A DNA stretch of 33,187 nt from Bacteroidota bacterium (GCA_016866385.1 VGMU01000028.1:1-33187); one strand, 5' to 3'. Counted from the first letter of the stretch, positions 16,551 through 24,891 are shown. Notes: a model not told the origin generated them from the letters alone. Translations and numbers: made by a program.

Positions 16551-18659
16551 TTATCCTAGTACTAAGTCTATGGTGGCGTTGGGGAGCAATGGACTACCCG
16601 GAATAAGGGACTGGCCAATTACCCGTCCTCTTCCATTAAAATTCACTTTCAAGCCCTTATTTTCTAAAAGGTATAGGGCATCACGCAGGGACATTCCCGT
16701 GACGTCAGGCACAAGAGGCTTTTCGGTATCTATGACTTGAATGGTAATTGAATTGGAAATGGTACTTGGAGCTACCCAATCTACCCCAGCCATGGCGGTA
16801 GAGGGAAGTTTGAGGTAGTCAAAAATTTCTTTCAATTCCTCTCCTTTTCCCGCAGCCACAGAGGGCAGCAAAGAAGTTTGATTTTGTGCAAGTTGAATTT
16901 TGCTTTGATTGATGGTGTTCAACTCCAGATCTGTTGCAAAAATTTTATCGGCAATTTCCTTGAAGACAGGAGCAGACACATCCCCTCCATAGGCAGCAAT
17001 TCCTTTGGGACTATCGATGACCACAATCATGCTATATTTTGGATTGTCGGCTGGGAAGTAGCCTGCAAAACTGGTATAATAAACTTCCTGGTAGGTACCA
17101 CCAATCAGCTTTTGGGCAGTACCAGTCTTACCGGCTATTTTATAGTTGGGATTTTTAATGTTTCTCGCCGTACCATTTTCGACCACTCCTAGGAGCAATT
17201 CCTGCAGCAGTGCTATGGTTTTCGGAGAGGCAATTGATTCTCTTATAACTTGGGTATCAAAAGTCTCTATGGTTTGGACCCCATTACTTACTGCTTTTAC
17301 AAAAATGGGCTTTACCATCTTCCCTTGGTTAGCCACTGCATTGTACAGGGTAAGGGTATGGATAGGATTGAGTTTGGATTCGTATCCTATTGAAATCCAA
17401 GGCAGGGAGGTTCCATACCATGTGTTTGTTCCAGGCTTCTTGAAGAAGGGTTTCCCTTCTCCAGAAAGCTGAAGCCCCAGAGGTTCTGCCAATCCTATTT
17501 TGTCCAAGTAGGCTAAAAATTTGGAAGGATTAGCTCCAAAATGCCTATCTACCAGTTTGGAAATCGCCACATTAGAAGATTTTTCAAATCCTTGTCGGAC
17601 AGTGATGGTACCATATCCTCCATTTTTGGCATCGTACATGGGCTGACTGTAGAAGCGGTATACCCCATTCCCCGTTTCAATCATGTCATTGAGGCTAACC
17701 TTGTTTTCTTCCAATAGGGCCAACATGGAAACCAACTTGAAGGTAGATCCTGGCTCGGTACTTCCCATGTCCCCTACTGCGTAATTGTAGCTTTCTACGT
17801 ATCCTGTGCCACTGGCATTTCGCTCCAGGTTGGAGATGGCCTTGATATGGCCGGTTTTTACCTCCATGACAATCACAGAGCCAAAGGCGGCTTCTCTATC
17901 AGCAAGTTGCCTCCTAAGCGCTGCTTCAGCTACATCCTGAATGGTCACGTCTAAGGTCGTGGTGATATCGAATCCATTCAGGGGCTTGATATCGTCTACA
18001 TCGTAGAGGGGCTTCCATACTTCCCCAGCTAGCCGCTGAAAAAGCGCTTTTCCATCTTGGCCTTTGAGGTAGGTATTGAAGCTATATTCTAGGCCCGATC
18101 CAACTCCATTGGCATTCAAGGTGCCTAAGGTCCTGCTGGCTAGGGAGGAGAAGGGTTGAAATCTGCGTTCGATTTTTTCAAAGATAATTCCCCCATTCAC
18201 TCTTCCCATGTTAAAAATTGGCCAGTTGGACATCTGCTGCATTTCCTGATAGCCTATTTGCCTACGATTGATCATAAGGTACTGCTTGTTGTTGGCCCGA
18301 GCCTCGAGGATCATTCTTTTGTAGCCTGATGCAGGCTTATCCTGATAAAATGCAGACAGATAGTAAGCCAAAGAATCAATGCCTGAAGTGAAGTCATCCT
18401 CGTCTACTACCGTAGGGTCTATGGCTACTTGATAAAAAGGCAAGCTTGTAGCCAACAAGCTACCGTCAGCGGCATAGATATTGCCGCGAGTAGCGGCTAC
18501 TTCACGGTATTGAAAGTTGACCTGCTCCGCCTTTTCCTTCCATTTTTCACCTTCGATAAACTGGACTACTGCCACCTTGTAGGGAATGGCGCATGCACAC
18601 AAAGCTACCAGGATAAAAACTACCCTTACTCGGATCACTATGGAGCGTTTGATATTCAC
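16551..18659 (-). CDS. ftsI: Septal transpeptidase FtsI (PBP) with C-terminal PASTA domain
   Basis: This class B penicillin-binding protein crosslinks septal peptidoglycan in the periplasm together with FtsW. One N-terminal membrane anchor is at about 8-27 (VIRVRVVFILVALCAC). A PBP dimer domain covers about 50-220. The transpeptidase domain carries the three active-site motifs STFK at 305-308 (nucleophilic Ser), SSN at 361-363 and KTG at 511-513. A single PASTA domain ends the protein (about 645-702, VPDVTGMSLRDAL onward), giving 702 residues against 588 for Escherichia coli FtsI. The start is GTG at 18659, overlapping the ftsL stop as GTGA. This fits the coupling seen in the rest of the cluster, and no in-frame ATG lies nearby. 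Confidence 0.96.
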   Translation of the reverse strand: MNIKRSIVIRVRVVFILVALCACAIPYKVAVVQFIEGEKWKEKAEQVNFQYREVAATRGNIYAADGSLLATSLPFYQVAIDPTVVDEDDFTSGIDSLAYYLSAFYQDKPASGYKRMILEARANNKQYLMINRRQIGYQEMQQMSNWPIFNMGRVNGGIIFEKIERRFQPFSSLASRTLGTLNANGVGSGLEYSFNTYLKGQDGKALFQRLAGEVWKPLYDVDDIKPLNGFDITTTLDVTIQDVAEAALRRQLADREAAFGSVIVMEVKTGHIKAISNLERNASGTGYVESYNYAVGDMGSTEPGSTFKLVSMLALLEENKVSLNDMIETGNGVYRFYSQPMYDAKNGGYGTITVRQGFEKSSNVAISKLVDRHFGANPSKFLAYLDKIGLAEPLGLQLSGEGKPFFKKPGTNTWYGTSLPWISIGYESKLNPIHTLTLYNAVANQGKMVKPIFVKAVSNGVQTIETFDTQVIRESIASPKTIALLQELLLGVVENGTARNIKNPNYKIAGKTGTAQKLIGGTYQEVYYTSFAGYFPADNPKYSMIVVIDSPKGIAAYGGDVSAPVFKEIADKIFATDLELNTINQSKIQLAQNQTSLLPSVAAGKGEELKEIFDYLKLPSTAMAGVDWVAPSTISNSITIQVIDTEKPLVPDVTGMSLRDALYLLENKGLKVNFNGRGRVIGQSLIPGSPLLPNATIDLVLG

Positions 18660-19039
18660 TTGGCTACTTCAATTTTGTAAGGAGGTTGGTTCAATTCGTA
18701 AAGTTCGAGGGCTGCAGCACGCTTGGCCACTTCAGACTGCATACTGCTCTTCATAAATTCAGATTCCAAGGTGGTCACATCGGCACGTAAGTCTTGTACT
18801 TCCTGTTGTGCGCTATTTATCTTTCGGACCATGATTTCAGCACGATGGTTGCTGTAGATATAGAGCAAGGCCAGGATAACTAAAAATCCTACAGGCGGTA
18901 CTAGCTGTACTGGTACCCCCTCCCCCAAGATTCTGGTAACATCCAATTTTTCTTCCATCCAAGAAAAAATGGTTTTACCAGAACCGCCATTTGGGCTGTT
19001 CCCCTCTTGAAGCTTTTTCTTGAAAGTGTTCTGTCTCAT
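18656..19039 (-). CDS. ftsL: FtsL-like divisome membrane protein
   Basis: This small bitopic protein of 127 residues is expected to act in the FtsQ-FtsL-FtsB type complex that activates FtsW-FtsI. It has a cytoplasmic segment of about 45 residues that is basic at its start, one membrane segment at about 47-63 (VPPVGFLVILALLYIYS), then a coiled coil of about 40 residues (IMVRKINSAQQEVQDLRADV onward). Primary sequence is poorly conserved in this family, so the call rests on topology, the coiled coil, size and the fixed position between rsmH and ftsI. Both ends overlap the neighbours by 4 bases. Confidence 0.85.
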   Translation of the reverse strand: MRQNTFKKKLQEGNSPNGGSGKTIFSWMEEKLDVTRILGEGVPVQLVPPVGFLVILALLYIYSNHRAEIMVRKINSAQQEVQDLRADVTTLESEFMKSSMQSEVAKRAAALELYELNQPPYKIEVAK

Positions 19040-19947
19040 ATTTTTAGTTTCTTCGCAATTCTCAATTTTGCACTTCTAGACCTGGGATTTTGCGCCAGCT
19101 CTTGCTCCGTAGCAGTGATTGCTCCCCTACTAACAGGCTCTAGCGGACGAATCAGGTTGCCGTAGAAATCTTTTTCTACTTCTCCCTGAAACTTCCCCTT
19201 GGTCATTAAATTTTTCACCAAACGGTCCTCCAAACTGTGGTAGCTCATCACGACCAATCGTCCTTCGGGTTTTAATAGTTCTACAGCACTAAGCAACATT
19301 TCCTCCAGTGCTTTCAATTCATCATTGACCTCCATACGCAAGGCCTGAAAAACTTGAGCGTAGTACTTGTATTCCTTTCCCCTCGGCGCAAAGCGTTTCA
19401 GGAGAGCAATAAGACTTTCTGTCGTATCCAAAGGCCTTAGGCTACGTTCTGCCACGATGGCCTGCGCCAACGTTTTGGCATTTTTTACTTCTCCATACTG
19501 CCCAAGAATCTTATGCAAAGCAGCTTCTTGGTACGTGGCGAGCACTTCTTTTGCACTTTGACCTGCCGCCTGATTCATCCTCATGTCAAGATTCCCCTGA
19601 AATCGAGTAGAAAACCCGCGCTCAGGAGCATCTATTTGATGAGAAGAAATTCCCAAATCAGCAAGTATTCCATCCACTTGGCTTACATCATACAGTCTCA
19701 GGTACCTTTTGAGATCCCTGAAGTTGGCCTGGATCAAGGTAAATCGCGGATCTGCTGGCACATTGGCCAAGGCATCCGCATCCTGATCAAAGCCATAGAG
19801 ATGACCCCCTTTCAGATGGGATATAATTGCCTTAGAATGACCTCCTCCCCCAAAAGTGACATCGACATAAACTCCATCGGGGAGTATAGCCAACCCTTCA
19901 ATGCATTGGGTAAGCATCACTGGGATATGGTATTCAGACGGAGCCAT
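19036..19947 (-). CDS. rsmH: 16S rRNA (cytosine1402-N4)-methyltransferase RsmH
   Basis: RsmH (MraW) methylates N4 of C1402 in the ribosomal P site using S-adenosylmethionine. The 303-residue protein has the family N-terminus HIPVMLTQCIEGL and the SAM loop DVTFGGGGHS at 29-38. It also has FDQDADAL near 54, DLGISSHQID near 102, and the conserved region from RGFSTRFQG to LDMRMNQ. The C-terminal stretch SYHSLEDRLVK and the SRSAKLRIAKK end are also typical. It lies 6 bases after mraZ, the universal arrangement of these two genes. Confidence 0.97.
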   Translation of the reverse strand: MAPSEYHIPVMLTQCIEGLAILPDGVYVDVTFGGGGHSKAIISHLKGGHLYGFDQDADALANVPADPRFTLIQANFRDLKRYLRLYDVSQVDGILADLGISSHQIDAPERGFSTRFQGNLDMRMNQAAGQSAKEVLATYQEAALHKILGQYGEVKNAKTLAQAIVAERSLRPLDTTESLIALLKRFAPRGKEYKYYAQVFQALRMEVNDELKALEEMLLSAVELLKPEGRLVVMSYHSLEDRLVKNLMTKGKFQGEVEKDFYGNLIRPLEPVSRGAITATEQELAQNPRSRSAKLRIAKKLKI

Positions 19948-19953
19948 CGCTTT

Positions 19954-20388
19954 CTAGGAGAGGTATTTTTCCATTAGGCTAGACAAGTCTGCCGTATCTA
20001 CAATGATGTTTTTAAGGTAATTTTCAGGATTCCAGAGTTCGATTCGGGTACCCATGCCCACGACTACTACATCTTTTTCTAAACTGGCATAGGTTTGGTA
20101 AAGCTTGGGAATCAACAATCTCCCCGCACCATCCAATTCCACCTCAACGATGGAATTGAAAAAAGAGCGTTGCAGCATGCGCTGCTCGGCATTGTTGATG
20201 TTAAGGGATTTAATTTGATGCTCAAGCTTCTTGTATTCTACCATGGGATAGAGTGCCAAGCATTTGTCCTCTGCCATGCGGAGCATGAGCGACATGCCAT
20301 TGGCCTCTGGAATTGCCGCCTTTATTTTGGCGGGCAACGCCAAGCGACCCTTGGGATCTAGCTTGCTATCGTATTGGCTGTTGAACAT
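19954..20388 (-). CDS. mraZ: Transcriptional regulator MraZ
   Basis: MraZ is a DNA-binding protein made of two AbrB-like swapped-hairpin halves, forming ring-shaped oligomers that bind repeats upstream of its own operon. The 144-residue protein has the first half at about 1-50 (FNSQYDSKLDPKGRLALPAK) and the second at about 75-125 (VEVELDGAGRLLIPKLYQTY), each with the conserved D-x-K/A-GR pattern. It is the first gene of the dcw cluster. Three candidate MraZ boxes lie 62-91 bases upstream of its start, so autoregulation is likely. Confidence 0.97.
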   Translation of the reverse strand: MFNSQYDSKLDPKGRLALPAKIKAAIPEANGMSLMLRMAEDKCLALYPMVEYKKLEHQIKSLNINNAEQRMLQRSFFNSIVEVELDGAGRLLIPKLYQTYASLEKDVVVVGMGTRIELWNPENYLKNIIVDTADLSSLMEKYLS

Positions 20389-20422
20389 TTTTTGACTTCT
20401 ACTGGGCAGAATTGTGAATTAA

Positions 20423-20430
20423 CAAAAGTA
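20423..20430 (-). promoter_or_regulatory. Second candidate -7 element for mraZ
   Basis: On the - strand TACTTTTG matches TAnnTTTG exactly, 35 bases before the mraZ ATG and just downstream of the MraZ boxes. No TTG lies 17-23 bases upstream; the MraZ boxes fall in that region. If used, this start would be controlled by MraZ bound across its -33 region. It is weaker than the upstream promoter at 20484-20514. Confidence 0.3.
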
Positions 20431-20449
20431 GGAAAAGAAACTTCAATTT

Positions 20450-20479
20450 TTACCACTTTTTCCCACTTTTTCCCACTTT
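20450..20479 (-). promoter_or_regulatory. MraZ operator: three 10-base direct repeats
   Basis: On the - strand the units are AAAGTGGGAA (20470-20479), AAAGTGGGAA (20460-20469) and AAAGTGGTAA (20450-20459), tandem with exact 10-base period. This fits the known MraZ box, which is GTGG-type repeats one helical turn apart. The array lies between a promoter (20484-20514) and mraZ, starting about 5 bases after the -7 element, so bound MraZ should block initiation there. Confidence 0.85.
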
Positions 20480-20483
20480 ATCT

Positions 20484-20514
20484 CAAAACTAGCCAAAAGA
20501 ATAGTTGTAGACAA
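20484..20514 (-). promoter_or_regulatory. Main candidate promoter of the dcw cluster
   Basis: On the - strand TTG (20512-20514) is followed after 20 bases by TAGTTTTG (20484-20491), matching the Bacteroidota consensus TTG-N(17-23)-TAnnTTTG. The predicted start falls at the first MraZ box, giving a leader of roughly 90 bases before mraZ. Confidence 0.6.
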
Positions 20515-20766
20515 CACTTTTTACTAAAAAATTAAAGAAATTTTTGGCTTAAAATGTAAGCTTTTACAGCCTAGTCAGGGCAGAAAAAAGTGCTTTTTTG
20601 AATAGAAATCGTATTTTTTTGACCTAACTAGACCAATTCATCTGGATATCCCAGAAGGGGGACAGACCCGAGCACTCGAAAAAAAATGATCTGGAGATAG
20701 GACAGCGGAAAAAAATGGGGGATAAATTCCTCTAGGAAGAAATCTTTTCTTGCTATTGGAATGGAG
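20515..20766. other. Gap between SDR gene and dcw promoter, no gene seen
   Basis: This is the upstream part of the 378-base gap between mraZ and the SDR gene. It is A/T-rich with several A runs (for example near 20680 and 20710). No open frame with a credible start, no long hairpin and no RNA gene was recognised. It may hold further upstream promoter elements or the 3' end of the SDR transcript. Confidence 0.5.
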
Positions 20767-21582
20767 TTAGTTAGGGGGTGTTGTGGTTCTTTTTTTAAGT
20801 TCCTTTGCCCCTTTTTTCTCTAAAGATTTTCTAAACCATTCTCCTACCGCAGGCCAAGCTCCGGCGATTTTAGCAAGAAGTCCTCTAGTCTCCGGAATAC
20901 AAACTTGAGCCCGAGGGCGATTCATAACCTGATCAATTACTTTTACCACATCTTCGGGCTGCAAGACTTGCCTTGGCCCACTGAAGGTGAGTTTGGCCTC
21001 TTCGGGATAGTCAAGCTGCAGGTCAAGCATGGGAGTATTGACCAAATCGAGACAAATGACTGTCACCCAAACCCCATATTTTTTGAGTTCCGCCGCTATG
21101 GATAAGGAAAAGCCCCGTATGGCAAATTTGGAGGCAGCATACAAACTCAAGCCCGAAACCGGGGCCAATCCTGCCAAGGAAGAAATATTGATGATATGTC
21201 CACCACGTTGTTTCTTCATCAACCTCCCCACCAAAGTGGTGCCTAGGATACTTCCTTTGGTATTGCAGTCCAGATGAAAGTCAATGTCCTCCAGGGCAAA
21301 GTCCTCCAAAAACCCAGGGCGAATTACACCCGCGCAATTGATCAAGTGGGAAATCATGAATCCACTCTTACTCCCTTTTTCTAAAACAATACCCCAAGTG
21401 CTAGGCTCCGCTACTGACCCTGCCACCCATTCTACAAAAGACAATCCTTCGGCCATTTTTTTTAATTTTTCCTCTTCCAAATCGAGTAAAATCATAGGGA
21501 TTTGCCTTTGGGAAAAGGAAGAAAAAAGGGCTCTTCCAATGCCGCTAGCTGCACCTGTAAGTACGATTAAGGTAGGTTTCAT
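20767..21582 (-). CDS. Short-chain dehydrogenase/reductase (SDR)
   Basis: This 271-residue NAD(P)-dependent oxidoreductase belongs to the classical SDR family. It has the cofactor loop TGAASGIG at 9-16, NCAG at 82-85, the catalytic Ser in INISSLAG (about 134) and the YAASK motif with Tyr148 and Lys152. The ATG at 21582 is chosen over one at 21702, because the longer form would add 40 residues without SDR features before the first beta strand. The basic C-terminal tail (EKKGAKELKKR) is unusual and might touch membranes. Asp34 after the second strand (ILLDLEEEKL) suggests NAD(H) preference. It diverges from a YpdA-type reductase gene. Substrate is unknown. Confidence 0.88.
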   Translation of the reverse strand: MKPTLIVLTGAASGIGRALFSSFSQRQIPMILLDLEEEKLKKMAEGLSFVEWVAGSVAEPSTWGIVLEKGSKSGFMISHLINCAGVIRPGFLEDFALEDIDFHLDCNTKGSILGTTLVGRLMKKQRGGHIINISSLAGLAPVSGLSLYAASKFAIRGFSLSIAAELKKYGVWVTVICLDLVNTPMLDLQLDYPEEAKLTFSGPRQVLQPEDVVKVIDQVMNRPRAQVCIPETRGLLAKIAGAWPAVGEWFRKSLEKKGAKELKKRTTTPPN

Positions 21583-21732
21583 GGGCTTTAAATACATAGT
21601 CTTCTTAAATAAACTAAAAATAACGCAGGCCTCAAATTTTGTATTTTTGTTTGTAGGCCAAGGGACTTTTTCCCAAATGCCAACATTACCTTTGTCTCTC
21701 ATGACCTAAGACCTTATTCCTCAGCTTTCCCT

Positions 21733-22722
21733 ATGACTATAGAAGAAAAAACTTCCCCCTACGACCTGATTATCATAGGAGGAGGGCCTATTGGCCTTGC
21801 CTGTGGAATCGAAGCCAAAAAGGCAGGTTTGAACTACCTGATTTTAGAAAAAGGCGCCCTCTGCAATTCGATCTACAACTATCCGGTCAACATGACCTTT
21901 TTTTCCACGGCGGAGCGCTTGGAACTCGCTGGCATCCCGTTTATGTCCGTGGGTCCCAAGCCTACCCGAACCGAGGCTTTGGACTATTACCGGAGGATTT
22001 ACCAACTTTTTCAACTTCAGGTCAACCTCTACGAAACCGTCAACACCCTTCAAAAAGAGGGAGATCTTTTTTCAGTACAAACTACTAAAGGAACTTATTT
22101 GAGTCGAAAAATTGTTCTGGCAACCGGCTTTTATGACCTCCCCAACCTGTTGGAAGTGCCAGGGGAAGAACTTCCCAAAGTGCTGCATTATTACAAGGAG
22201 CCTTGGCCTTTTATTGGTCAAAAAGTACTCGTGGTGGGCGGAGCCAACTCTGCAGTAGATGCAGCTTTGGAATGCTGGCGCAAAGGGGCTTCCGTCAGCA
22301 TGGTCTTGCTCGGCGATGAGGTAGATGACAATGTCAAATACTGGGTGCGTCCCGATATCATGAACCGCATAAGGGAAGGCTCCATTCGCGCTTATACACG
22401 GTCAAGAGTGAAGGAAATTTTCCCCGACGAAGTGCTGATTAGCAGCCCGGAAGGAGACCAGCGCCTGGCCAACGATTGGGTATTGGCCATGACGGGTTAT
22501 CGCCCCAATTTCAGCCTTCTGGATCAATTGGGCGTATCTCTCGCCCTGGACGAAAAACGTCAACCCTGCTATGACCCTGCCAATCAAGAATCCAATGTGA
22601 AGGGGGTCTACCTGGCCGGGGTAGTCTGTGGAGGACTCAATACCCGAGAGTTTTTTATAGAAAATAGCATCTCCCATGCCGCGTCCATCATTCAAGACAT
22701 TTTAGTTAAAAATAATCCCTGA
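21733..22722 (+). CDS. ypdA: YpdA family FAD-dependent disulfide reductase
   Basis: This 329-residue two-dinucleotide-fold flavoprotein resembles YpdA, the NADPH-dependent bacillithiol disulfide reductase of Firmicutes. The FAD loop GGGPIG is at 16-21, a second nucleotide-binding loop VVGGANSAVDAALE starts near 165, and the C-terminal FAD motif GVYLAGVVCGG is near 293. There is no CxxC redox pair of the thioredoxin-reductase kind, which fits YpdA. YLILEKGALCNSIYNYP near the N-terminus is typical of the family. If it has the same role here, the organism would make bacillithiol, but no bsh gene is in the window. It converges on coaX. Confidence 0.85.
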   Translation: MTIEEKTSPYDLIIIGGGPIGLACGIEAKKAGLNYLILEKGALCNSIYNYPVNMTFFSTAERLELAGIPFMSVGPKPTRTEALDYYRRIYQLFQLQVNLYETVNTLQKEGDLFSVQTTKGTYLSRKIVLATGFYDLPNLLEVPGEELPKVLHYYKEPWPFIGQKVLVVGGANSAVDAALECWRKGASVSMVLLGDEVDDNVKYWVRPDIMNRIREGSIRAYTRSRVKEIFPDEVLISSPEGDQRLANDWVLAMTGYRPNFSLLDQLGVSLALDEKRQPCYDPANQESNVKGVYLAGVVCGGLNTREFFIENSISHAASIIQDILVKNNP

Positions 22723-22769
22723 TCGAAGAAAGATGCCTTTAGGTAATGATGCTGAAGACAGGTATTTCC

Positions 22770-23540
22770 TCAGGAGTTTGCTTCTGTAATCAACCGTAAT
22801 CCTTCTAGGGTAAGGTTTTTGTCTACCTCATCGAATTCGGAGGAGAGATTATCAAGAATGGAAGAAAGCCCTCCAGTGGCAATCACCTTAAACGTGATGC
22901 CCGTTTCTTTTCTAATCTCCTCCAGCATTCCTTTCACTAAACCGGTATACCCATACAAGACCCCCGCTTGGATGGCATGAATCGTATTTTTTCCAAGGGC
23001 AGATTCTGGCAACTTCAGTTCTACCTCGGGCAACTTGGACGTATTCATAAAAAGTGCTTTTATGGCCGTCTGGAGACCTGGAACAATGTTTACTCCTAGG
23101 ATAAGCCCCCGCTCATTGACCATAGTAAAGGTCAAAGCAGTCCCAAAATCTACTACAATCACCGGGCAGGAATAGCGACTGTAGGCAGCCATGGCGTTGC
23201 ACATCAAGTCGGCCCCAATCTCATTGGGCCTGTCCGTGGTAATGGGCAAAGGACCGTAGCTACTCGGGCCTACCAGGTGCGGGGTTTTTCCAAAAAAAGC
23301 TTCGCAAAATCGAATAAGCGCTTCGTTTATCTCGGGGACCACAGAACTAAATCCAATGCGTTGGAGTTGATCTACAGAAATGCCATGCTCCAAAAAGTAC
23401 AAGGGGACTTTTTGACTCAGCTGTACCTCCAAAGAGGGGATTTTGGTCTCTACACGAAATTGATTGGTCCATTGGTCCTTTGTGTCATCGTAAAGAGCAA
23501 ATACCACGTTGGAATTGCCTGCATCTATGGCTAAAAACAT
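22770..23540 (-). CDS. coaX: Type III pantothenate kinase CoaX
   Basis: CoaX phosphorylates pantothenate with ATP, the first step of coenzyme A synthesis, and is not feedback-inhibited by CoA as the CoaA type is. The 256-residue protein has the ASKHA phosphate-binding motif DAGNSN at 6-11. It also has RPNEIGADL with the conserved Asp near 110, VVDFGTALTF near 129 and the glycine-rich ATGGLSS near 226. The ATG at 23540 begins directly at the first strand. It diverges from a GNAT gene across 71 bases. A weak promoter-like TTG-N21-TAATTTAG is visible on the - strand there. Confidence 0.95.
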   Translation of the reverse strand: MFLAIDAGNSNVVFALYDDTKDQWTNQFRVETKIPSLEVQLSQKVPLYFLEHGISVDQLQRIGFSSVVPEINEALIRFCEAFFGKTPHLVGPSSYGPLPITTDRPNEIGADLMCNAMAAYSRYSCPVIVVDFGTALTFTMVNERGLILGVNIVPGLQTAIKALFMNTSKLPEVELKLPESALGKNTIHAIQAGVLYGYTGLVKGMLEEIRKETGITFKVIATGGLSSILDNLSSEFDEVDKNLTLEGLRLITEANS

Positions 23541-23611
23541 TTCGGTAATTGGTTTTGTCTAAATTAGGAGCATAGTTACTAAATAATCAACTTATACGAT
23601 CATAAAAACTT

Positions 23612-24100
23612 ATGTATTCCCTAAGAGAAGGAAAAATAACCGACCTCCCACGAGTATTCGAACTGATTCAAGAATTGGCGCTATATGAAAAAGCACCAGA
23701 ACAAGTCACCAATACCGTGGAGCGAATGGAAAAGGAAGGTTTTGGCGCCCAACCCGTGTACGGATGCTACGTCTGCGAAAAAAAATCAAATCAGGAAATT
23801 ATCGGAATTGCAGTGTACTATTACCGCTATTCTACTTGGAAAGGCAAGCGTCTCTACTTAGAAGATATCATCGTCACCGAATCGGAGCGAGGAAATGGTG
23901 CCGGCAAGCTTCTTTTCGAAAAGGTGATGGCAAAATCCTTGGAAGAAAGCTGTTCGGGCATGATGTGGCAAGTCTTGGATTGGAACGAACCTGCGATTCA
24001 TTTTTATAAAAAATATGGAGCATTTATGGAGGCAGGGTGGTTAAATGCCCACCTTCAAGACCAGGAAATCAGAGCTTTTCTAGAAAGAAAGGGTACTTGA
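23612..24100 (+). CDS. GNAT family N-acetyltransferase, diamine-acetyltransferase-like
   Basis: This 162-residue single-domain acetyl-CoA-dependent N-acetyltransferase resembles the spermidine/spermine and thialysine acetyltransferase branch: AVYYYRYSTWKGKRLYLEDI at about 69-88 is the characteristic core. The acetyl-CoA loop is ERGNGAGKLL at about 92-101, and the last motif WNEPAIHFYKKYGA is at about 127-140. Polyamine or lysine-analogue acetylation is a reasonable guess from family similarity; the substrate is not proven. It lies 56 bases before an RluA-type gene on the same strand. Confidence 0.9.
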   Translation: MYSLREGKITDLPRVFELIQELALYEKAPEQVTNTVERMEKEGFGAQPVYGCYVCEKKSNQEIIGIAVYYYRYSTWKGKRLYLEDIIVTESERGNGAGKLLFEKVMAKSLEESCSGMMWQVLDWNEPAIHFYKKYGAFMEAGWLNAHLQDQEIRAFLERKGT

Positions 24101-24156
24101 TGGGGACGCAGCAAGCCCTTTTTCCCTTCACCAAAAATTAAGACTACCTTTGTTCC

Positions 24157-24891
24157 ATGAAATCAGCCCCATTTAGCGTAGTCTACGAAGATAATCACCT
24201 ACTGGTCGTCAATAAAGCTGCAGTAGTTTTGGTCCAAGGAGACAAGACCAAGGACAAGACCTTGACAGACTATGCCAAAGAATACATTGCTTCCAAATAC
24301 GAAAAACCTGGGGCCGTATTTTTACATCCTATCCATAGACTAGACCGTCCTGTAAGCGGATTGGTTGCCTTTGCTCGCACGTCCAAAGGATTGGAACGAA
24401 TGATGGAACTTTTTCGAAAGCGAGACATACATAAGGTGTATTGGGCCGTCGTCAAACGTAGACCCAAGGAGGAGCAAGGCAAATTGACCCATTGGCTGAC
24501 CAAAGATGAAGTCAAAAATGTAGTGACCGCCCATGATAAGGAAGTACCCGGTTCCCAAAAAGCAGAACTTAACTACAAAGTCTTAGGCACACTCAATGAC
24601 CATTGGCTCATTGAAGTGCGGCCCATATCCGGAAGACCTCATCAAATCCGCGTGCAACTCGCCTCGATGGGATGCCCCATCCGAGGAGATGTGAAGTACG
24701 GATTCCCCAAAGCCAATGTAGACGCAAGCATCAACTTGCATGCCTTTCAATTGGTTTTTCTGCACCCCATCAAGAAAGAAAAGATTTTTCTCCGAGCGGC
24801 CCTTCCTGAAAATGAATTCTGGGAGCAGTTTTTGGAATTTGAAATGGTGAAAGCCAAAGACCAGCATTTGGACAATACCTTTTCGGGGTGA
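24157..24891 (+). CDS. RluA family pseudouridine synthase
   Basis: This enzyme isomerises specific uridines in rRNA or tRNA to pseudouridine. The 244-residue protein lacks an N-terminal S4 domain and starts almost directly with the catalytic domain. The family motif HRLDRPVSG has the catalytic Asp at 63, and RPISGRPHQIRVQL lies near 153. The usual NKPAG element is NKAAV here, a mild divergence. The RNA target cannot be predicted. A TACCTTTG sequence matching the -7 consensus lies only 4 bases before the ATG, so it is probably chance or would give a nearly leaderless message. Confidence 0.92.
   Translation: MKSAPFSVVYEDNHLLVVNKAAVVLVQGDKTKDKTLTDYAKEYIASKYEKPGAVFLHPIHRLDRPVSGLVAFARTSKGLERMMELFRKRDIHKVYWAVVKRRPKEEQGKLTHWLTKDEVKNVVTAHDKEVPGSQKAELNYKVLGTLNDHWLIEVRPISGRPHQIRVQLASMGCPIRGDVKYGFPKANVDASINLHAFQLVFLHPIKKEKIFLRAALPENEFWEQFLEFEMVKAKDQHLDNTFSG

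Noticed and set aside
21642..21649. Promoter TATTTTTG upstream of ypdA
   Set aside because: It matches the -7 consensus in a T-rich stretch, but no -33 TTG is present at the right distance.
20767..21702. SDR gene starting at the ATG at 21702
   Set aside because: The extra 40 residues show no SDR or signal features and overlap the probable promoter region; the ATG at 21582 starts right before the first strand of the cofactor fold.
24145..24152. Promoter TACCTTTG before the RluA-type gene
   Set aside because: It matches the -7 consensus but lies 4 bases before the ATG and has no TTG 17-23 bases upstream.
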